DNA of 64,000 nucleotides from the NCBI RefSeq assembly GCF_000482545.1, contig NZ_KI519454.1, positions 62,001-126,000 of the forward strand, given 5' to 3'. Position numbers and translations under genes: made by a program. This stretch comes from Arthrobacter sp. 35W (GTDB taxonomy: Bacteria > Actinomycetota > Actinomycetes > Actinomycetales > Micrococcaceae). Positions 36,214 to 45,270 of the stretch are shown in pieces. The notes beneath the pieces were generated by a model that was not told the origin of the DNA, made no database searches, and saw only the letters and a program-made list of their open reading frames with translations. Each line of letters opens with the position of its first letter. Position 1 is the first letter of the stretch.

Positions 36214-38133
36214 CTACCAGGGCGGGTCCGCTCCCAGGCCGGGCGGGTACGTTTCCCGGCCGGGCGGGTGCATCGGGGGCCGGGCGGCGAGGCGGACGGG
36301 GTCGGGGTTGTGGGCGTGGTTGCGGCGGGGGCGTTGGAGCCGGTCCAGGGCCAGAGGCGGGGTGAACCAGGGGACCCCGTCCACCAGGGCCGCCGTCCAG
36401 CCGGTGTGGTGGAGGAGGTGGTGGTGCCAGGAGCACAGGAGCACGCAGTTGGCCAGGGAGGTTTCCCCGCCGCAGGCCCAGGGCACGATGTGGTGGGCCT
36501 CGGTCCACTGCGGGGGCCGGGTGCAGCCCGGGAACGCGCAGCCGTGGTCGCGGACGACCAGGGCCCTGCGCAGGGCCGCGGAGACCAGGCGTTGTGAGCG
36601 GCCCAGGTCCAGGACCTCCCCGTTCGTGCCGAGCACGGCCGGGATGAGGTGCGCGTCGCAGGCGGCCTGGCGGATCGAGGCGATCGAGGTGGACCCGGCG
36701 TACGGGAGCAGGGCGCTGCCCAGGCCCGAGCGCAGTTCGGCCAGGGTGACGGTGATGAACAGCTGGGGCCGCAGGCCGCCGTTGTCGGGGAGGGTGTCGG
36801 TGCGGGCGGCGAGGTGCACGCAGTCCAGCAGGGCGTGCAGCAGGGCCTGGGGGCGGGGGCGGCGGTCGCGGATGGCCTGGTCCTGCGTGCACTGGTCCGG
36901 ATCGGTGCCCGGCCCCGGATCGGTGGACGTGGCGGCCTCGCCGGTGGAGGCGGCGGTGGATGTGGCGGCCTCGCCGGTGGAGGCGGCGGTGGATGTGGCG
37001 GCGTCATGGTGGGTGGGGGCGCAGCCTGTGGAAGCGGACAACCCTCCGTCCCCGGCGGCACCAGCGGTGCCGGCCCCGGCAGTCCCGCCGTCCGGGCCAG
37101 CGTCCGGGCCAGCGTCCGGGCCAGCGCCGTCCGGGCCAGCGTCAGGGCCGCGGGCCCAGGCGGGCATCTCCGCGGCCGGGGAGGAGGGCATGGCGCCGGG
37201 GATGGTGTTGATGCCGGCGGTCTGGCGGGGGTTGGTGGCGGTGCCGATCGCGGCCAGAAGCTCCTCGTAGTCGACCACGGTCAAATGTCCATCGAAGTGG
37301 ACCAGTCCGCGGCGGGGCCGGGTGAAGTGGATGCCCTCCTTGGCCAGCAGCTCGGCCTCGGTGGGTTCGGTCCCGTCCGGGTCCAGCAGGTTGATGGTGC
37401 GGTGCGCGCACTGGGTGAGGATCTCGGGGCGTTCGGCCACGGCCAGGGCCGTCAACGCCTCCTCCACCGTGCGGACTTCGGGCAGGGTGATCCGGCCCCC
37501 GTCGGCCAGGTGGGAGGCCTGGGTGGTGTAGTCGGCCACGATCCGGGCGGCCTCGATCGACAGGGCCCCGGCGAAGAACGCGGCGGCCAGGGCGGGCATC
37601 CTGGGTGCGGTGGTGTGGGTGGTGAGCGGGTCGATGGTGGGGAGCAGGTGCTCTGCGAGGATGATGCGGCGGGCGGCCTCCCGGCCGGAGATCTGCAGGG
37701 TTTCGGCGAGCAGGTTGATCGGGTTCGTCGCCCCGGTCCCGGTGTACCGGCCCGCGGCGGCGCGGGCGGCGATCTCCCCGGCGTAGTGGATCTGCAGTGC
37801 GGCCAGGTGGCGGGCGAGGGATTCCAGCTGCGCGGCCCGGGTGGTGAGCTGGGCGTCGGTGTGGGCGGGCAGGTGGAGGGCGGCCGGGTCGAAGCCTGCC
37901 GGTCCTGCGGCGTCGGCGGCGGCCAGGGCCAGGCGCAGCACGGCCCGCAGATGCCCGCCCGCCACCGGCACACCCCGGCCCGGCGCGTCCCGGCCCTCCG
38001 GATCCCGGCCCGGCGCATCCCTGCCCTCCGGGCCCGCGTCGGGGCCGGCTGCCGGGCCGGGGAAGGCGGCGGGTGCGCCCGGCTCTTCGCCGTAGTCTCT
38101 GGAGGCCCCACCGCCGCCGTCAAACCAATTCAT
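36214..38133 (-). CDS. DUF222/HNH endonuclease domain protein (13E12-repeat type)
   Basis: 639 residues. The N-terminal DUF222 region (RAAQLESLARHLAALQIHYA ... ILAEHLLPTIDPL) is followed by a low-complexity linker with repeats of STAASTGEAAT and DAGPD. The C-terminal HNH nuclease is complete: DHGCAFPGCTRPPQWTEAHH, then ANCVLLCSWHHHLLHH, with zinc-binding cysteines and the catalytic histidines. These proteins are multicopy and often unstable in Arthrobacter and mycobacteria; their biological role is not settled. Start ATG 38133 in an AT-richer region. Neighbouring IS-like ends suggest a mobile neighbourhood. Confidence 0.85.
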   Translation of the reverse strand: MNWFDGGGGASRDYGEEPGAPAAFPGPAAGPDAGPEGRDAPGRDPEGRDAPGRGVPVAGGHLRAVLRLALAAADAAGPAGFDPAALHLPAHTDAQLTTRAAQLESLARHLAALQIHYAGEIAARAAAGRYTGTGATNPINLLAETLQISGREAARRIILAEHLLPTIDPLTTHTTAPRMPALAAAFFAGALSIEAARIVADYTTQASHLADGGRITLPEVRTVEEALTALAVAERPEILTQCAHRTINLLDPDGTEPTEAELLAKEGIHFTRPRRGLVHFDGHLTVVDYEELLAAIGTATNPRQTAGINTIPGAMPSSPAAEMPAWARGPDAGPDGAGPDAGPDAGPDGGTAGAGTAGAAGDGGLSASTGCAPTHHDAATSTAASTGEAATSTAASTGEAATSTDPGPGTDPDQCTQDQAIRDRRPRPQALLHALLDCVHLAARTDTLPDNGGLRPQLFITVTLAELRSGLGSALLPYAGSTSIASIRQAACDAHLIPAVLGTNGEVLDLGRSQRLVSAALRRALVVRDHGCAFPGCTRPPQWTEAHHIVPWACGGETSLANCVLLCSWHHHLLHHTGWTAALVDGVPWFTPPLALDRLQRPRRNHAHNPDPVRLAARPPMHPPGRETYPPGLGADPPW

Positions 38134-38912
38134 ACATATATTCTAATAAACTTTGGTGCCTTCGAAAAGAGGTTTAGGGGAATCAACAAAATCTGTGGAT
38201 AAACCGGCCTGCGAATAACCCTGTGGAGGACTCGGCAAATGAGAAATTGCATATATTCAGCGGTTATCGAGCAGCGGGTCCCCGGTTCTCTGGCGTCCAA
38301 CCGTCGCGTTGCCACGCCGCTGAACCGCATCATCGAGGACTGGCCCGTAGTCCCTTCAATCCGGACGAGGTGCTTCAATACGAAGCGCATCAAGGCTGTC
38401 GACGTGCGTTCGGAGCCAGCGTGCCACCATTCTGATGGCCAGGTGCGTCTGGTGTTCTGTTGACTGGCGCCGATCCGGTCCGCCACCCAAGCCGCTGCTA
38501 CGCGCGATTGCGAGGGCAACGCTAACCGCATGGCCATTCGATCAATTTGCCCGCCGGATTCCAAAGCCAGATATTTGTTCTGCGCACAATGGCGGGGATA
38601 ATTTCAACCGACAAAGGCATAAACTCCAACGTGGCTGGCCGGTGTTGCAGCGCAGGCTTCCGTCAAGGCGCCACCATCGAAGCACTCTGCCAAGGGTGCA
38701 GATTCCTGCTGCCCACCGACCGCCGACCAGCGAGCCCGTGGTGGCGTACGGGAGCTGCAGTTCCGGCGCTGGCATCGGCGCCTGTGTCAGCTGTTTCCAG
38801 CCGGCAGTGCATCGGAAAGGTGTTGGAAACCAACTGTTTACCGTCATCTACTGACCAGTACGGTTTTGCGCTGGCACACTGGAACCACATCGACCCCTCC
38901 AGGAGGACAGCT
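38134..38912. other. 779-bp gene-poor stretch
   Basis: The first 130 bases are notably AT-richer than the surroundings. I find no frame with actinobacterial codon character, no tRNA and no clear repeat. A weak promoter-like pair TTTACC (38837) and TACGGT (38859) may serve the downstream gene. Could hold decayed mobile or coding DNA. Confidence 0.4.
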
Positions 38913-39722
38913 GTGACCGTTTCCGACAACACCAATCTCCGTCTCAAAGCCGTATTGGACATTCTGGCCGCTGGAACGTGGGCGGAGGAAAAGCCCGGAG
39001 CCGGCGTCGTGCTGGCCGAGGCCATTGCGCGCGTGCCCTTGAATGCCGAGGAAGGTGAGCTGCTCAGCGGCGGCATTCCCCGCGGCCACAAGACTCTGAC
39101 GACAGCGACGGCCAAGCTGGTCAAGGCGGGCTGGCTGGTCAAGGGACGTGGCGGTTGGACCATCACGGAGGACGGGCTGCGCGCAACCGTTGAATTCCCT
39201 GATGCTGCTTCCCTGACCGCGGCTCTGGCCGCCGGAACCCAGGTTTCCGCGGAGACCCCGCTCCCGGCTGCACCGCCGGCTCCTGCCGCGGAGGCTGTGG
39301 AGGCCAAGGAAGCAAAGGCTCCCGCCAAGAAGACCCAGGCCAAGAAGCCGGCCGCAAAGGCCAAGTCCACCGCAAAGGCTGAGCCCACCGCAAAGGCAGA
39401 GGCTGGGCAGCCCGCCGTTCAGCAGCCGGCGTCCGTGGCGATAGCCGGCGATTTCGGCACCCTGTTGGGTGCGAATGAGGACTGGGCGCCGCAGGCGGAG
39501 CAGGTCCAGATGAACCTGGATGAAGATGCCCAGCTGTGGAAGCTCACCGTGGCGCTGCCGCAGGGCTTCTACAAGTTCAAGGCAGTCGTCAATGGGTCCT
39601 GGGATGAGAACTATGGGGCCTTCGGTGTAGCCGACGGTTTCGACCACGAACTGCACCACGACGGCGGCGAGATCACCTTCCGCTACGACCACGCCACCAA
39701 CGACGTCCTGACCACGGCGTAG
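38913..39722 (+). CDS. winged-helix-like protein with C-terminal pullulanase X25-type domain
   Basis: 269 residues in three parts. Residues 1-100 look like a winged-helix fold (RGHKTLTTATAKLVKAGWLV, GGWTITEDGLRATVEF). Residues 105-165 are a Lys/Ala/Pro-rich linker. Residues 170-260 form a beta-sandwich with SVAIAGDFGTLLGANEDWAP and GFYKFKAVVNGSWDENYGAF, very like the X25/SusE-type starch-binding modules of amylopullulanases. GTG 38913 follows AGGAGGAC, a strong ribosome site. No enzyme domain, no signal peptide. A glycogen-sensing or DNA-linked role is conceivable but unproven. Confidence 0.7.
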   Translation: MTVSDNTNLRLKAVLDILAAGTWAEEKPGAGVVLAEAIARVPLNAEEGELLSGGIPRGHKTLTTATAKLVKAGWLVKGRGGWTITEDGLRATVEFPDAASLTAALAAGTQVSAETPLPAAPPAPAAEAVEAKEAKAPAKKTQAKKPAAKAKSTAKAEPTAKAEAGQPAVQQPASVAIAGDFGTLLGANEDWAPQAEQVQMNLDEDAQLWKLTVALPQGFYKFKAVVNGSWDENYGAFGVADGFDHELHHDGGEITFRYDHATNDVLTTA

Positions 39723-39740
39723 GGGCCAGTAAGCCACTCA

Positions 39741-39794
39741 TTAGGCGGCATGCACGCGCAGCTCTTGTGCGCGTGCATGCCGCCTAACCCTTTT
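39741..39794 (+). terminator. intrinsic terminator
   Basis: A perfect 20-bp stem (39741-39760 with 39768-39787) with a 7-nt loop, followed by CCCTTTT. Ends the X25-domain gene. Confidence 0.93.
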
Positions 39795-40075
39795 GGGTAC
39801 TGTTCCGGCATTGCGGTGATGGACCCTTTGGGTGGCCTTATCCAATTGCAGCCAACAAAGTATCTGCCTGCGGCCGGGCGAACAGTTGGTAAAGGTCAAG
39901 GAAATGCTGAGGAAAGATCTGGGGAGCCCCTGGGTGGCGGCCGTGCGCCCATCCAGCCCCGGCGGCGCGGCATGGCGCGGAACTGCACCGTGGCTGCGGT
40001 CCGGCCCTGCGGGGCCTCGTGAACGGCCTCTGTGGCCTCGATCACGACACACCGTGACGACTATCTCTTTTTGGG
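39795..40075. other. non-coding gap before the cold-shock promoter
   Basis: Short open frames exist here on both strands, but none has a ribosome site, recognisable product or typical codon use. I see nothing I can support in this stretch. Confidence 0.4.
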
Positions 40076-40104
40076 CTGGCACGGCGAAGTGATTTATGTA
40101 TACT
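40076..40104 (+). promoter_or_regulatory. promoter of the cold-shock gene
   Basis: -10 TATACT (40099-40104) lies 17 bp after CTGGCA (40076-40081). The local AT-richness and strong -10 fit a highly expressed gene. Predicted transcription start near 40111. Confidence 0.6.
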
Positions 40105-40110
40105 GGCGTT

Positions 40111-40249
40111 AGTTGTAGTGTTGCGCATTTCGAAGTAGAGGCGGCGACACCCGAAAGGGACGCCGCTTTTCTGAAGATAGCGGACAGGACACCGTAACTG
40201 GAGGCCCGATGGTCGGGCGGAATCTCCAAACTTCAGAAGGAAAAGAATA
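40111..40249 (+). promoter_or_regulatory. structured 5' leader of the cold-shock gene (possible attenuator and RNA thermosensor)
   Basis: The 139-nt leader contains a terminator-like hairpin GCGGCG (40141-40146)/CGCCGC (40161-40166), capped by a CC-GAAA-GG tetraloop helix and followed by TTTT. The next ten bases, TTTTCTGAAG (40167-40176), can pair (with two G-U) with CTTCAGAAGG (40231-40240), which contains the ribosome-binding site. A third hairpin GCCCGA-TGG-TCGGGC stands between. The arms make mutually exclusive folds possible. Confidence 0.55.
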
Positions 40250-40453
40250 ATGGCAACAGGTACCGTCAAGTGGTTCAACTCCGAAAAGGGCTTCGGCTTC
40301 ATCTCCCCGGATGACCAGAGCCAGGATGTTTTCGCTCACTACTCCGCAATCAACTCGAGCGGCTACCGCTCCCTCGAAGAGAACCAGAAGGTTTCCTTCG
40401 ACGTCGAGCAGGGCCCCAAGGGTCCGCAGGCAGTCAACATCCAGGCCATCTAA
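40250..40453 (+). CDS. CspA-family cold-shock protein
   Basis: 67 residues, standard length. Both RNA-binding motifs are intact: KGFGFI (RNP1) and VFAHYSAI (RNP2 position, with His and Tyr substitutions common in actinobacteria). Binds single-stranded nucleic acid and acts as an RNA chaperone in the cytoplasm. Preceded by AGAAGGAAAAG and a long structured leader, followed by a strong terminator, so it is a single-gene unit. Confidence 0.96.
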   Translation: MATGTVKWFNSEKGFGFISPDDQSQDVFAHYSAINSSGYRSLEENQKVSFDVEQGPKGPQAVNIQAI

Positions 40454-40468
40454 TTTTTAGATCCTGAA

Positions 40469-40508
40469 CAAAAGCAGGGCCGGCACCATGCCGGCCCTGC
40501 TTTTGTGT
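40469..40508. terminator. intrinsic terminator after the cold-shock gene
   Basis: CAAAAGCAGGGCCGGC (40469-40484) pairs perfectly with 40490-40505 around ACCAT. The stem itself carries the A- and T-runs, so it could work in both directions. Confidence 0.95.
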
Positions 40509-40591
40509 TTAACCCCTGACGGCTTCTGGCCCCGGCCTGCGGCGGCGTTGCATCAGCGCAACTGCTGGCGGTCATGGCACCATGGGAGACG

Positions 40592-41929
40592 ATGAATAAG
40601 AGAGCAGGCACTGGCAGCGGACTACCAATGCCGTTGTGGCTGCAGGGCGCGATGGAATCCGCCGTCGCTGCAGTGGTTTCGGCCCTGCTGGTGATCCTTC
40701 CGCTGGTGGGCGTGTGGTGGGCGGACGGCTTTGCCGACAAGAGCCTTGCCACGCTGGCCCGTCTGGCGGGGCAGGCTTGGCTGGTGATCCATGCAGTCCC
40801 GCTGCACCTGACCTTGAATGAAGGCCCCAGTTCAGCGACGCTGCAAAGCGGCACGCTGACGTTGATTCCCTTGGGCCTGACCCTCATTCCCTTTCTGTTG
40901 TCCTGGCGGGCCGGGCGCCGGCTGGCCCGCGCCTCCTACACCGACCAGCTTTGGCAGGCGTTGCTGGGTGCGCTGGCACTCTATGCCGCCGTCGGACTGG
41001 GCACGGCCTTCATCTGCAGTGCCCCGGGTGTCGAAGCAGGGCTGGTGGCCGGCACCCTGATCCCACTGATTCCCGTGGGGCTCGGGCTGGTGATTGGCGC
41101 GCGCCGCGAGGCGGGTGCCTGGGGGCGTTTGATCGGCGTGGACGCGGTGGATTGGATTGCCACCACCAGCCAGCATTCGCGCTGGGCCGGGTCCTATATG
41201 TGGGCGGCAGTGCGTGCCGGTTTCGTGGCTGCCGCAGCATCCGTGGCCATGGCCGCCGTGCTGCTGGCCGTCAATCTGGCCATCCACTGGGCGGACATCG
41301 CGGCCGTCTACCAAGGCCTGAACTCCGGGGCGTTGGGTGGCTCGGTGCTGACCATCGCCCAGCTGGGATTCATCCCCAACTTTGTCCTCTGGACGCTCGC
41401 CTGGGCCAGCGGCGCCGGCTTCAACCTGGGCGTCGGTTCCACCGTGGGCCCGCTGGGCACGGCCGTGGCTCCGGTGCCGGCGATCCCCATCCTGGGGGCC
41501 CTGCCCGTCGGGGAGTTGTCCTGGGGCGTGGTGGCCATGGTGGTGCCCGTCCTGGCAGGCGTGCTGGGCGGCTGGTGGTTCCTCCGCGAGGGGGAGAACC
41601 ACTTCGACGAGTGGCTCTCCATCAAGGTCAAGGCCCGCTGGTTCACCGCCAGCGCCTCCACCCTGGCGCTCGGCGCCGTCGTCGGAGCTGCCGCGGGCAT
41701 TTTTGCCGGCGCGCTGGCCTGGCTCTCGCACGGCTCGGCCGGGCTGGGCCGCCTGACGGACCTGGGCCCCGGCTTCCTCTGGACCGGGGTCTGGGTGGCC
41801 GGCGAGGTCGCCGTCGGCGTCGTGGTCGGTTCCGTGCTGGGGCCCTGGCTGGAGCGCCTGCCGGAGAATGCCGCCGGCCAGTCCCGGGAGTCCGGCCGAC
41901 GGAGCAAGACCGCCGACGACGCCGAATAG
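40592..41929 (+). CDS. DUF6350 family membrane protein (PerM-like)
   Basis: 445 residues, about ten membrane helices, with an arginine/glutamate-rich C-terminal tail. Sits directly upstream of purN, a gene order kept in Arthrobacter and other actinobacteria; in mycobacteria the homologue PerM affects cell division and persistence. ATG 40592 follows GGGAGACG; an in-frame start 18 bp upstream is possible. Function here is by analogy only. Confidence 0.8.
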   Translation: MNKRAGTGSGLPMPLWLQGAMESAVAAVVSALLVILPLVGVWWADGFADKSLATLARLAGQAWLVIHAVPLHLTLNEGPSSATLQSGTLTLIPLGLTLIPFLLSWRAGRRLARASYTDQLWQALLGALALYAAVGLGTAFICSAPGVEAGLVAGTLIPLIPVGLGLVIGARREAGAWGRLIGVDAVDWIATTSQHSRWAGSYMWAAVRAGFVAAAASVAMAAVLLAVNLAIHWADIAAVYQGLNSGALGGSVLTIAQLGFIPNFVLWTLAWASGAGFNLGVGSTVGPLGTAVAPVPAIPILGALPVGELSWGVVAMVVPVLAGVLGGWWFLREGENHFDEWLSIKVKARWFTASASTLALGAVVGAAAGIFAGALAWLSHGSAGLGRLTDLGPGFLWTGVWVAGEVAVGVVVGSVLGPWLERLPENAAGQSRESGRRSKTADDAE

Positions 41930-41962
41930 GGGACGGCCGTGCGCCTCGCCTAAAGTTGTGGC

Positions 41963-42532
41963 ATGCGCATAGTTGTTCTTGTCTCCGGTACCGGTTCGAA
42001 TCTGCAGGCCGTCATTGACGCCGTTGCCGCCGGGGACCTGCCCGTCGAGATTGCCGCCGTCGGCGCGGACCGTCCGGACACGGCCGGCGTCGCCCGCTCT
42101 GCCGCGGCCGGGATCGAGACCTTTGTGGTGAACTTCAAGGACTTTGCCGCCCGCACCGATTGGGACGCCGCACTGCTGGCCGCCGTCGAGGCCTACACAC
42201 CGGACTATGTGGTGTCCTCCGGGTTCATGCGGATCGTGGCCCCAAGCTTCATCGACGCGTTCCCGGGCCGCTATGTCAACACCCACCCCGCCCTGCTGCC
42301 CGCTTTCCCCGGAGCGCACGGCGTCCGCGATGCCATGGCCTACGGCGTGAAGGTCACCGGCTGCACGGTGCACTTCGCCGACGCCGGGGTGGACACGGGC
42401 CCCATCATCGCCCAGAGCGCCGTCGAGGTCCTGCCCGTGGACACCGAGGAGACGCTGCACGAGCGCATCAAGGTGGCCGAGCGTGCGCTCCTGATCTCCG
42501 TGTTGAAGGACCTCGCGGCTCCGTTCAACTAG
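41963..42532 (+). CDS. purN: phosphoribosylglycinamide formyltransferase
   Basis: 189 residues. Transfers the formyl group from 10-formyl-THF to GAR in purine synthesis. Motifs GTGSNLQAVIDAV (phosphate-binding), the catalytic NTHPALLPAFPGAHG and GCTVHFADAGVDTGPIIAQ are complete. 33 bp after the DUF6350 gene; purH follows 5.5 kb downstream rather than adjacent, so lineage-specific genes have been inserted between them. Confidence 0.95.
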   Translation: MRIVVLVSGTGSNLQAVIDAVAAGDLPVEIAAVGADRPDTAGVARSAAAGIETFVVNFKDFAARTDWDAALLAAVEAYTPDYVVSSGFMRIVAPSFIDAFPGRYVNTHPALLPAFPGAHGVRDAMAYGVKVTGCTVHFADAGVDTGPIIAQSAVEVLPVDTEETLHERIKVAERALLISVLKDLAAPFN

Positions 42533-42542
42533 GCGCTGCGCC

Positions 42543-42574
42543 GGCGCGGCCCGCAGGGATCTGTGGGCTGCGCC
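42543..42574 (+). terminator. hairpin after purN
   Basis: A 14-bp stem with two G-U pairs (42543-42556 with 42561-42574) and loop GGAT. No T-tract; weak candidate. Confidence 0.4.
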
Positions 42575-42663
42575 ACAAGAGTTCAACCCCTTGGTTGCGC
42601 CAGTCTAGGCTGTCTGGGGGCTTCGGCCCCGGCACACCGAACGCAACACCAGGGGAACTTGAA

Positions 42664-43281
42664 ATGAAGAAGAACATGACCATTCTGGCCGCCGGCGCAG
42701 CAATGTCGCTGCTGGCCCTGACGGGCTGCGGCGGCGCAGATGGCACGACGGCGGCAGCTGGCTCCAGCGCCAGTGCTGCCGCCGCTCCGACCGCCGCCTC
42801 CGCCACGGCGCCAGCCCGGAACATTGCCGTTCCCACGCCCTTCGCCGGCATGGACAAGGACGCCACCAGCGCCCTGACGTCGTTCAGCTACTACTGGTTC
42901 GATGTCCAGAACTACGTGATGCAGACCGGCGATGCGGCACCGCTGCAGCAGCTCTCGGACCCGGCCTGCACCTACTGCAACGAGTCGGCCGCACTGTTGG
43001 AGGCCCTGTACAACGACGGCGGCTGGATGCTCGGTGGACAGCCGAAGGTCTTGAACGTCTACCCGGCCGAGGCCGCCGCCGATGGCAGCCACCAGGCCAT
43101 CCTGGCGTACCGTGCGGACGCATCGACCACCTACGCCAAGGACGGTTCCGAGGCTGCGTCCACCCCGTTCCAGGCCAAGTCCACGTTGATGACCATCCAG
43201 GCAAAGTACACCGGAGGGGCATGGAAGATGCTCTCCGTCGCGCACACCCCGGATGCCGAGATCCCCGGCGCTGCAGGCTAG
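42664..43281 (+). CDS. DUF6318-like lipoprotein
   Basis: 205 residues. Signal peptide with lipobox LTGC (Cys22), an Ala/Ser/Thr-rich linker, then a compact domain with SFSYYWFDVQNYVMQTGDAAP and a CTYC pair. I recognise it as the DUF6318 type common in Arthrobacter, of unknown function, exposed on the outer face of the membrane. The downstream MFS gene is convergent. Confidence 0.75.
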   Translation: MKKNMTILAAGAAMSLLALTGCGGADGTTAAAGSSASAAAAPTAASATAPARNIAVPTPFAGMDKDATSALTSFSYYWFDVQNYVMQTGDAAPLQQLSDPACTYCNESAALLEALYNDGGWMLGGQPKVLNVYPAEAAADGSHQAILAYRADASTTYAKDGSEAASTPFQAKSTLMTIQAKYTGGAWKMLSVAHTPDAEIPGAAG

Positions 43282-43323
43282 GCGCAGCAGACCATGGGGC
43301 CCGGCTGGGCCGGGGCGGACGCC

Positions 43324-44676
43324 CTAGTCCAGCCGGGTCCCCTTGGTTTCCGGTGCGGCGATGGCCATGCCGACAACTGCCACGAGCACCAGCGCACCCG
43401 TCAGGGCGAAGGTCAGCGGTAGTCCGAGCACCGGCCACAGCAGCGAGCCGAAGATCAGCGGAACCAGCCCCGCGCCCACCCGGGAAATGGTGGACGCCCA
43501 GCCAAACCCCGTGCCGCGCAGATGCGTGGGGTACAGCTCGGAAACGTAGGTGTAGAGCACCGGTATGGCCACCTGGATGACCAGACCGAAGACCAGCAGC
43601 CAGAGCTGGGCGGCGGCCGGGACGTCCAGCACCAGGGCGAAAATGACCAGCGACAGCGCCGACAGCGGGCCGGTGATCGCCAGGATCCACTTGCGGCCCA
43701 CCCGCTCCACCAGCAGGGCCGCGAGCACCACGCCCAGCAGGCCAACCGCCGTCATGCCCGCGGTGGCCATGAACGCCTTGGTTTCCCCGAATCCGGTGGA
43801 GACCAGGATCGAGGGCATCCAGGTCAGCGCCCCGTAGTAGACCAGCAGAATCGTCAGGAAGAGCGACCACGCCACGGCTGTGATCCGCCAGTTGAACCGC
43901 CACAGCTCGCTGAGCTGCGCGCCGATCCGGCCCATGGACAGCTTGGGTGCCTCGCTGGGTTCGGGCAGCCGCCACGGCCCCACCGTGGCACCCGTGCGCC
44001 GGACGAGGGACTCGATGACGGCGGAGGCCTCGGCCGGGCGGCCGGCCCTCACCAGATACAGCGGCGACTCGGGCACGGCCAGCCGAACCCAGACCACCAG
44101 CAGTGCCGGGACGACCATCACCAACATTAAGGTGCGCCAGTTGCCGGTGGTGGCGATGAGCACGGCGGAAACCACCCCGCAGAGCGTGGCGCCGATGGGC
44201 CACCAGGCATCCATGGCAGTGAGGACGCGGCCGCGGTGTTTGCGCGGAGTGAACTCGCCCACCAGGGCGTAGTCCACCGGGATGCAGCCACCCAAGCCGA
44301 AGCCGGCGATGAAGCGGAAGGCGCAGAACCACACGATGTCCGGCGACGCGGCGCCGAGCACGGTGAAGATGGAGAAGATCAGCAGCGTCAGCGTGAAGGC
44401 CTTCTTGCGGCCGATCACATCTGCTATGGAGCCCCAGGCGAAGGCGCCGACGGCCATGCCGATCAGATTGGACGTGCCCACCCAGGCCGCGCCGCCGGCG
44501 TCGAGCGCCCATTCCTTGGATAGCAGGGGAATCAGATAGCCGTTGAGGGTCACATCCCAGGCATCGAACATGAAGCCAAGGCCGCCGATGAGGAAGATGC
44601 TACCCTGCACGCGCCAGCGCCACGGCAGCTCCTGCACTACATCGGCGCCGCTGGGGAGTGTGGTGCTGGTGCTCAT
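43324..44676 (-). CDS. MFS transporter, sugar/aromatic acid type
   Basis: 450 residues, 12 helices. GFMFDAWDVTLNGYLIP in helix 1 and RFIAGFGLGGCIPVDYALVGEFTP before helix 5, with VPESPLYLVRAGR after helix 6, are typical of the sugar-porter and aromatic-acid:H+ symporter branches; the DAWDVT motif points to the latter or to niacin-type transporters. Substrate undetermined. Stands alone, divergent from the SRPBCC gene. Confidence 0.82.
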   Translation of the reverse strand: MSTSTTLPSGADVVQELPWRWRVQGSIFLIGGLGFMFDAWDVTLNGYLIPLLSKEWALDAGGAAWVGTSNLIGMAVGAFAWGSIADVIGRKKAFTLTLLIFSIFTVLGAASPDIVWFCAFRFIAGFGLGGCIPVDYALVGEFTPRKHRGRVLTAMDAWWPIGATLCGVVSAVLIATTGNWRTLMLVMVVPALLVVWVRLAVPESPLYLVRAGRPAEASAVIESLVRRTGATVGPWRLPEPSEAPKLSMGRIGAQLSELWRFNWRITAVAWSLFLTILLVYYGALTWMPSILVSTGFGETKAFMATAGMTAVGLLGVVLAALLVERVGRKWILAITGPLSALSLVIFALVLDVPAAAQLWLLVFGLVIQVAIPVLYTYVSELYPTHLRGTGFGWASTISRVGAGLVPLIFGSLLWPVLGLPLTFALTGALVLVAVVGMAIAAPETKGTRLD

Positions 44677-44766
44677 GGATGCCTTCCGTGGTGGTGCTGC
44701 CGGTTCCCATTATCCGCCCTGCGCCGGGCCTGCACGGGCCCGCCACAGGGCTGCAATAATCGAGCC

Positions 44767-45210
44767 ATGACGGTCTACGTCGAGTGCACCACGCCCATGG
44801 CTGCCAGCCGTGCGGAGGCGTTTGACCTGGCACGGAGCATCGATGCGCACACGGGCTCGATGGCCCGCTCACGGGAGCAGGCCATCGCGGGAACCACCAC
44901 TGGACTCATCTCACTCGGCGAGGAAGTGGCATGGCGCGCGTGGCATTTCGGCCTTCCGCTGCGGATGACCAGCCGGATCTCCGAGATGGCGGCACCGCAC
45001 TACTTCGTCGATGAACAGGTCAAGGGGCCGTTCCGCCACTTCCGGCACGTTCATGAGTTCACTGACGTGGGGGAGGGGTCCATCATGACGGACCGCATCG
45101 AATTCTCGGCGCCCTTCGGGCTGCTGGGCCGGGCCGTCGAAAAGCTGGTCCTTGCCCGATACCTGAAACGGCTCATCGAGGAGCGCAACCGCTACCTCGC
45201 CGTGGCCTGA
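44767..45210 (+). CDS. SRPBCC (START/Bet v1-like) family protein
   Basis: 147 residues. The N-terminal strand VECTTPMAASRAEAFDLARS and the later FRHFRHVHEFTDVGEGSIMTDRIEFSAPFG are typical of SRPBCC cyclase/dehydrase-like proteins that bind hydrophobic ligands. No catalytic assignment possible. Single gene. Confidence 0.8.
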   Translation: MTVYVECTTPMAASRAEAFDLARSIDAHTGSMARSREQAIAGTTTGLISLGEEVAWRAWHFGLPLRMTSRISEMAAPHYFVDEQVKGPFRHFRHVHEFTDVGEGSIMTDRIEFSAPFGLLGRAVEKLVLARYLKRLIEERNRYLAVA

Positions 45211-45270
45211 GCGGAGCTTGAGGAGTCGAAACCAAGCGAGACACGCCTGTCCCGGGCGCCTGACGCGGAA

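Noticed and set aside
39750-40022. Short open frames before the cold-shock gene
   Set aside because: No ribosome site, no recognisable domain, and the first overlaps the stem of a strong terminator.
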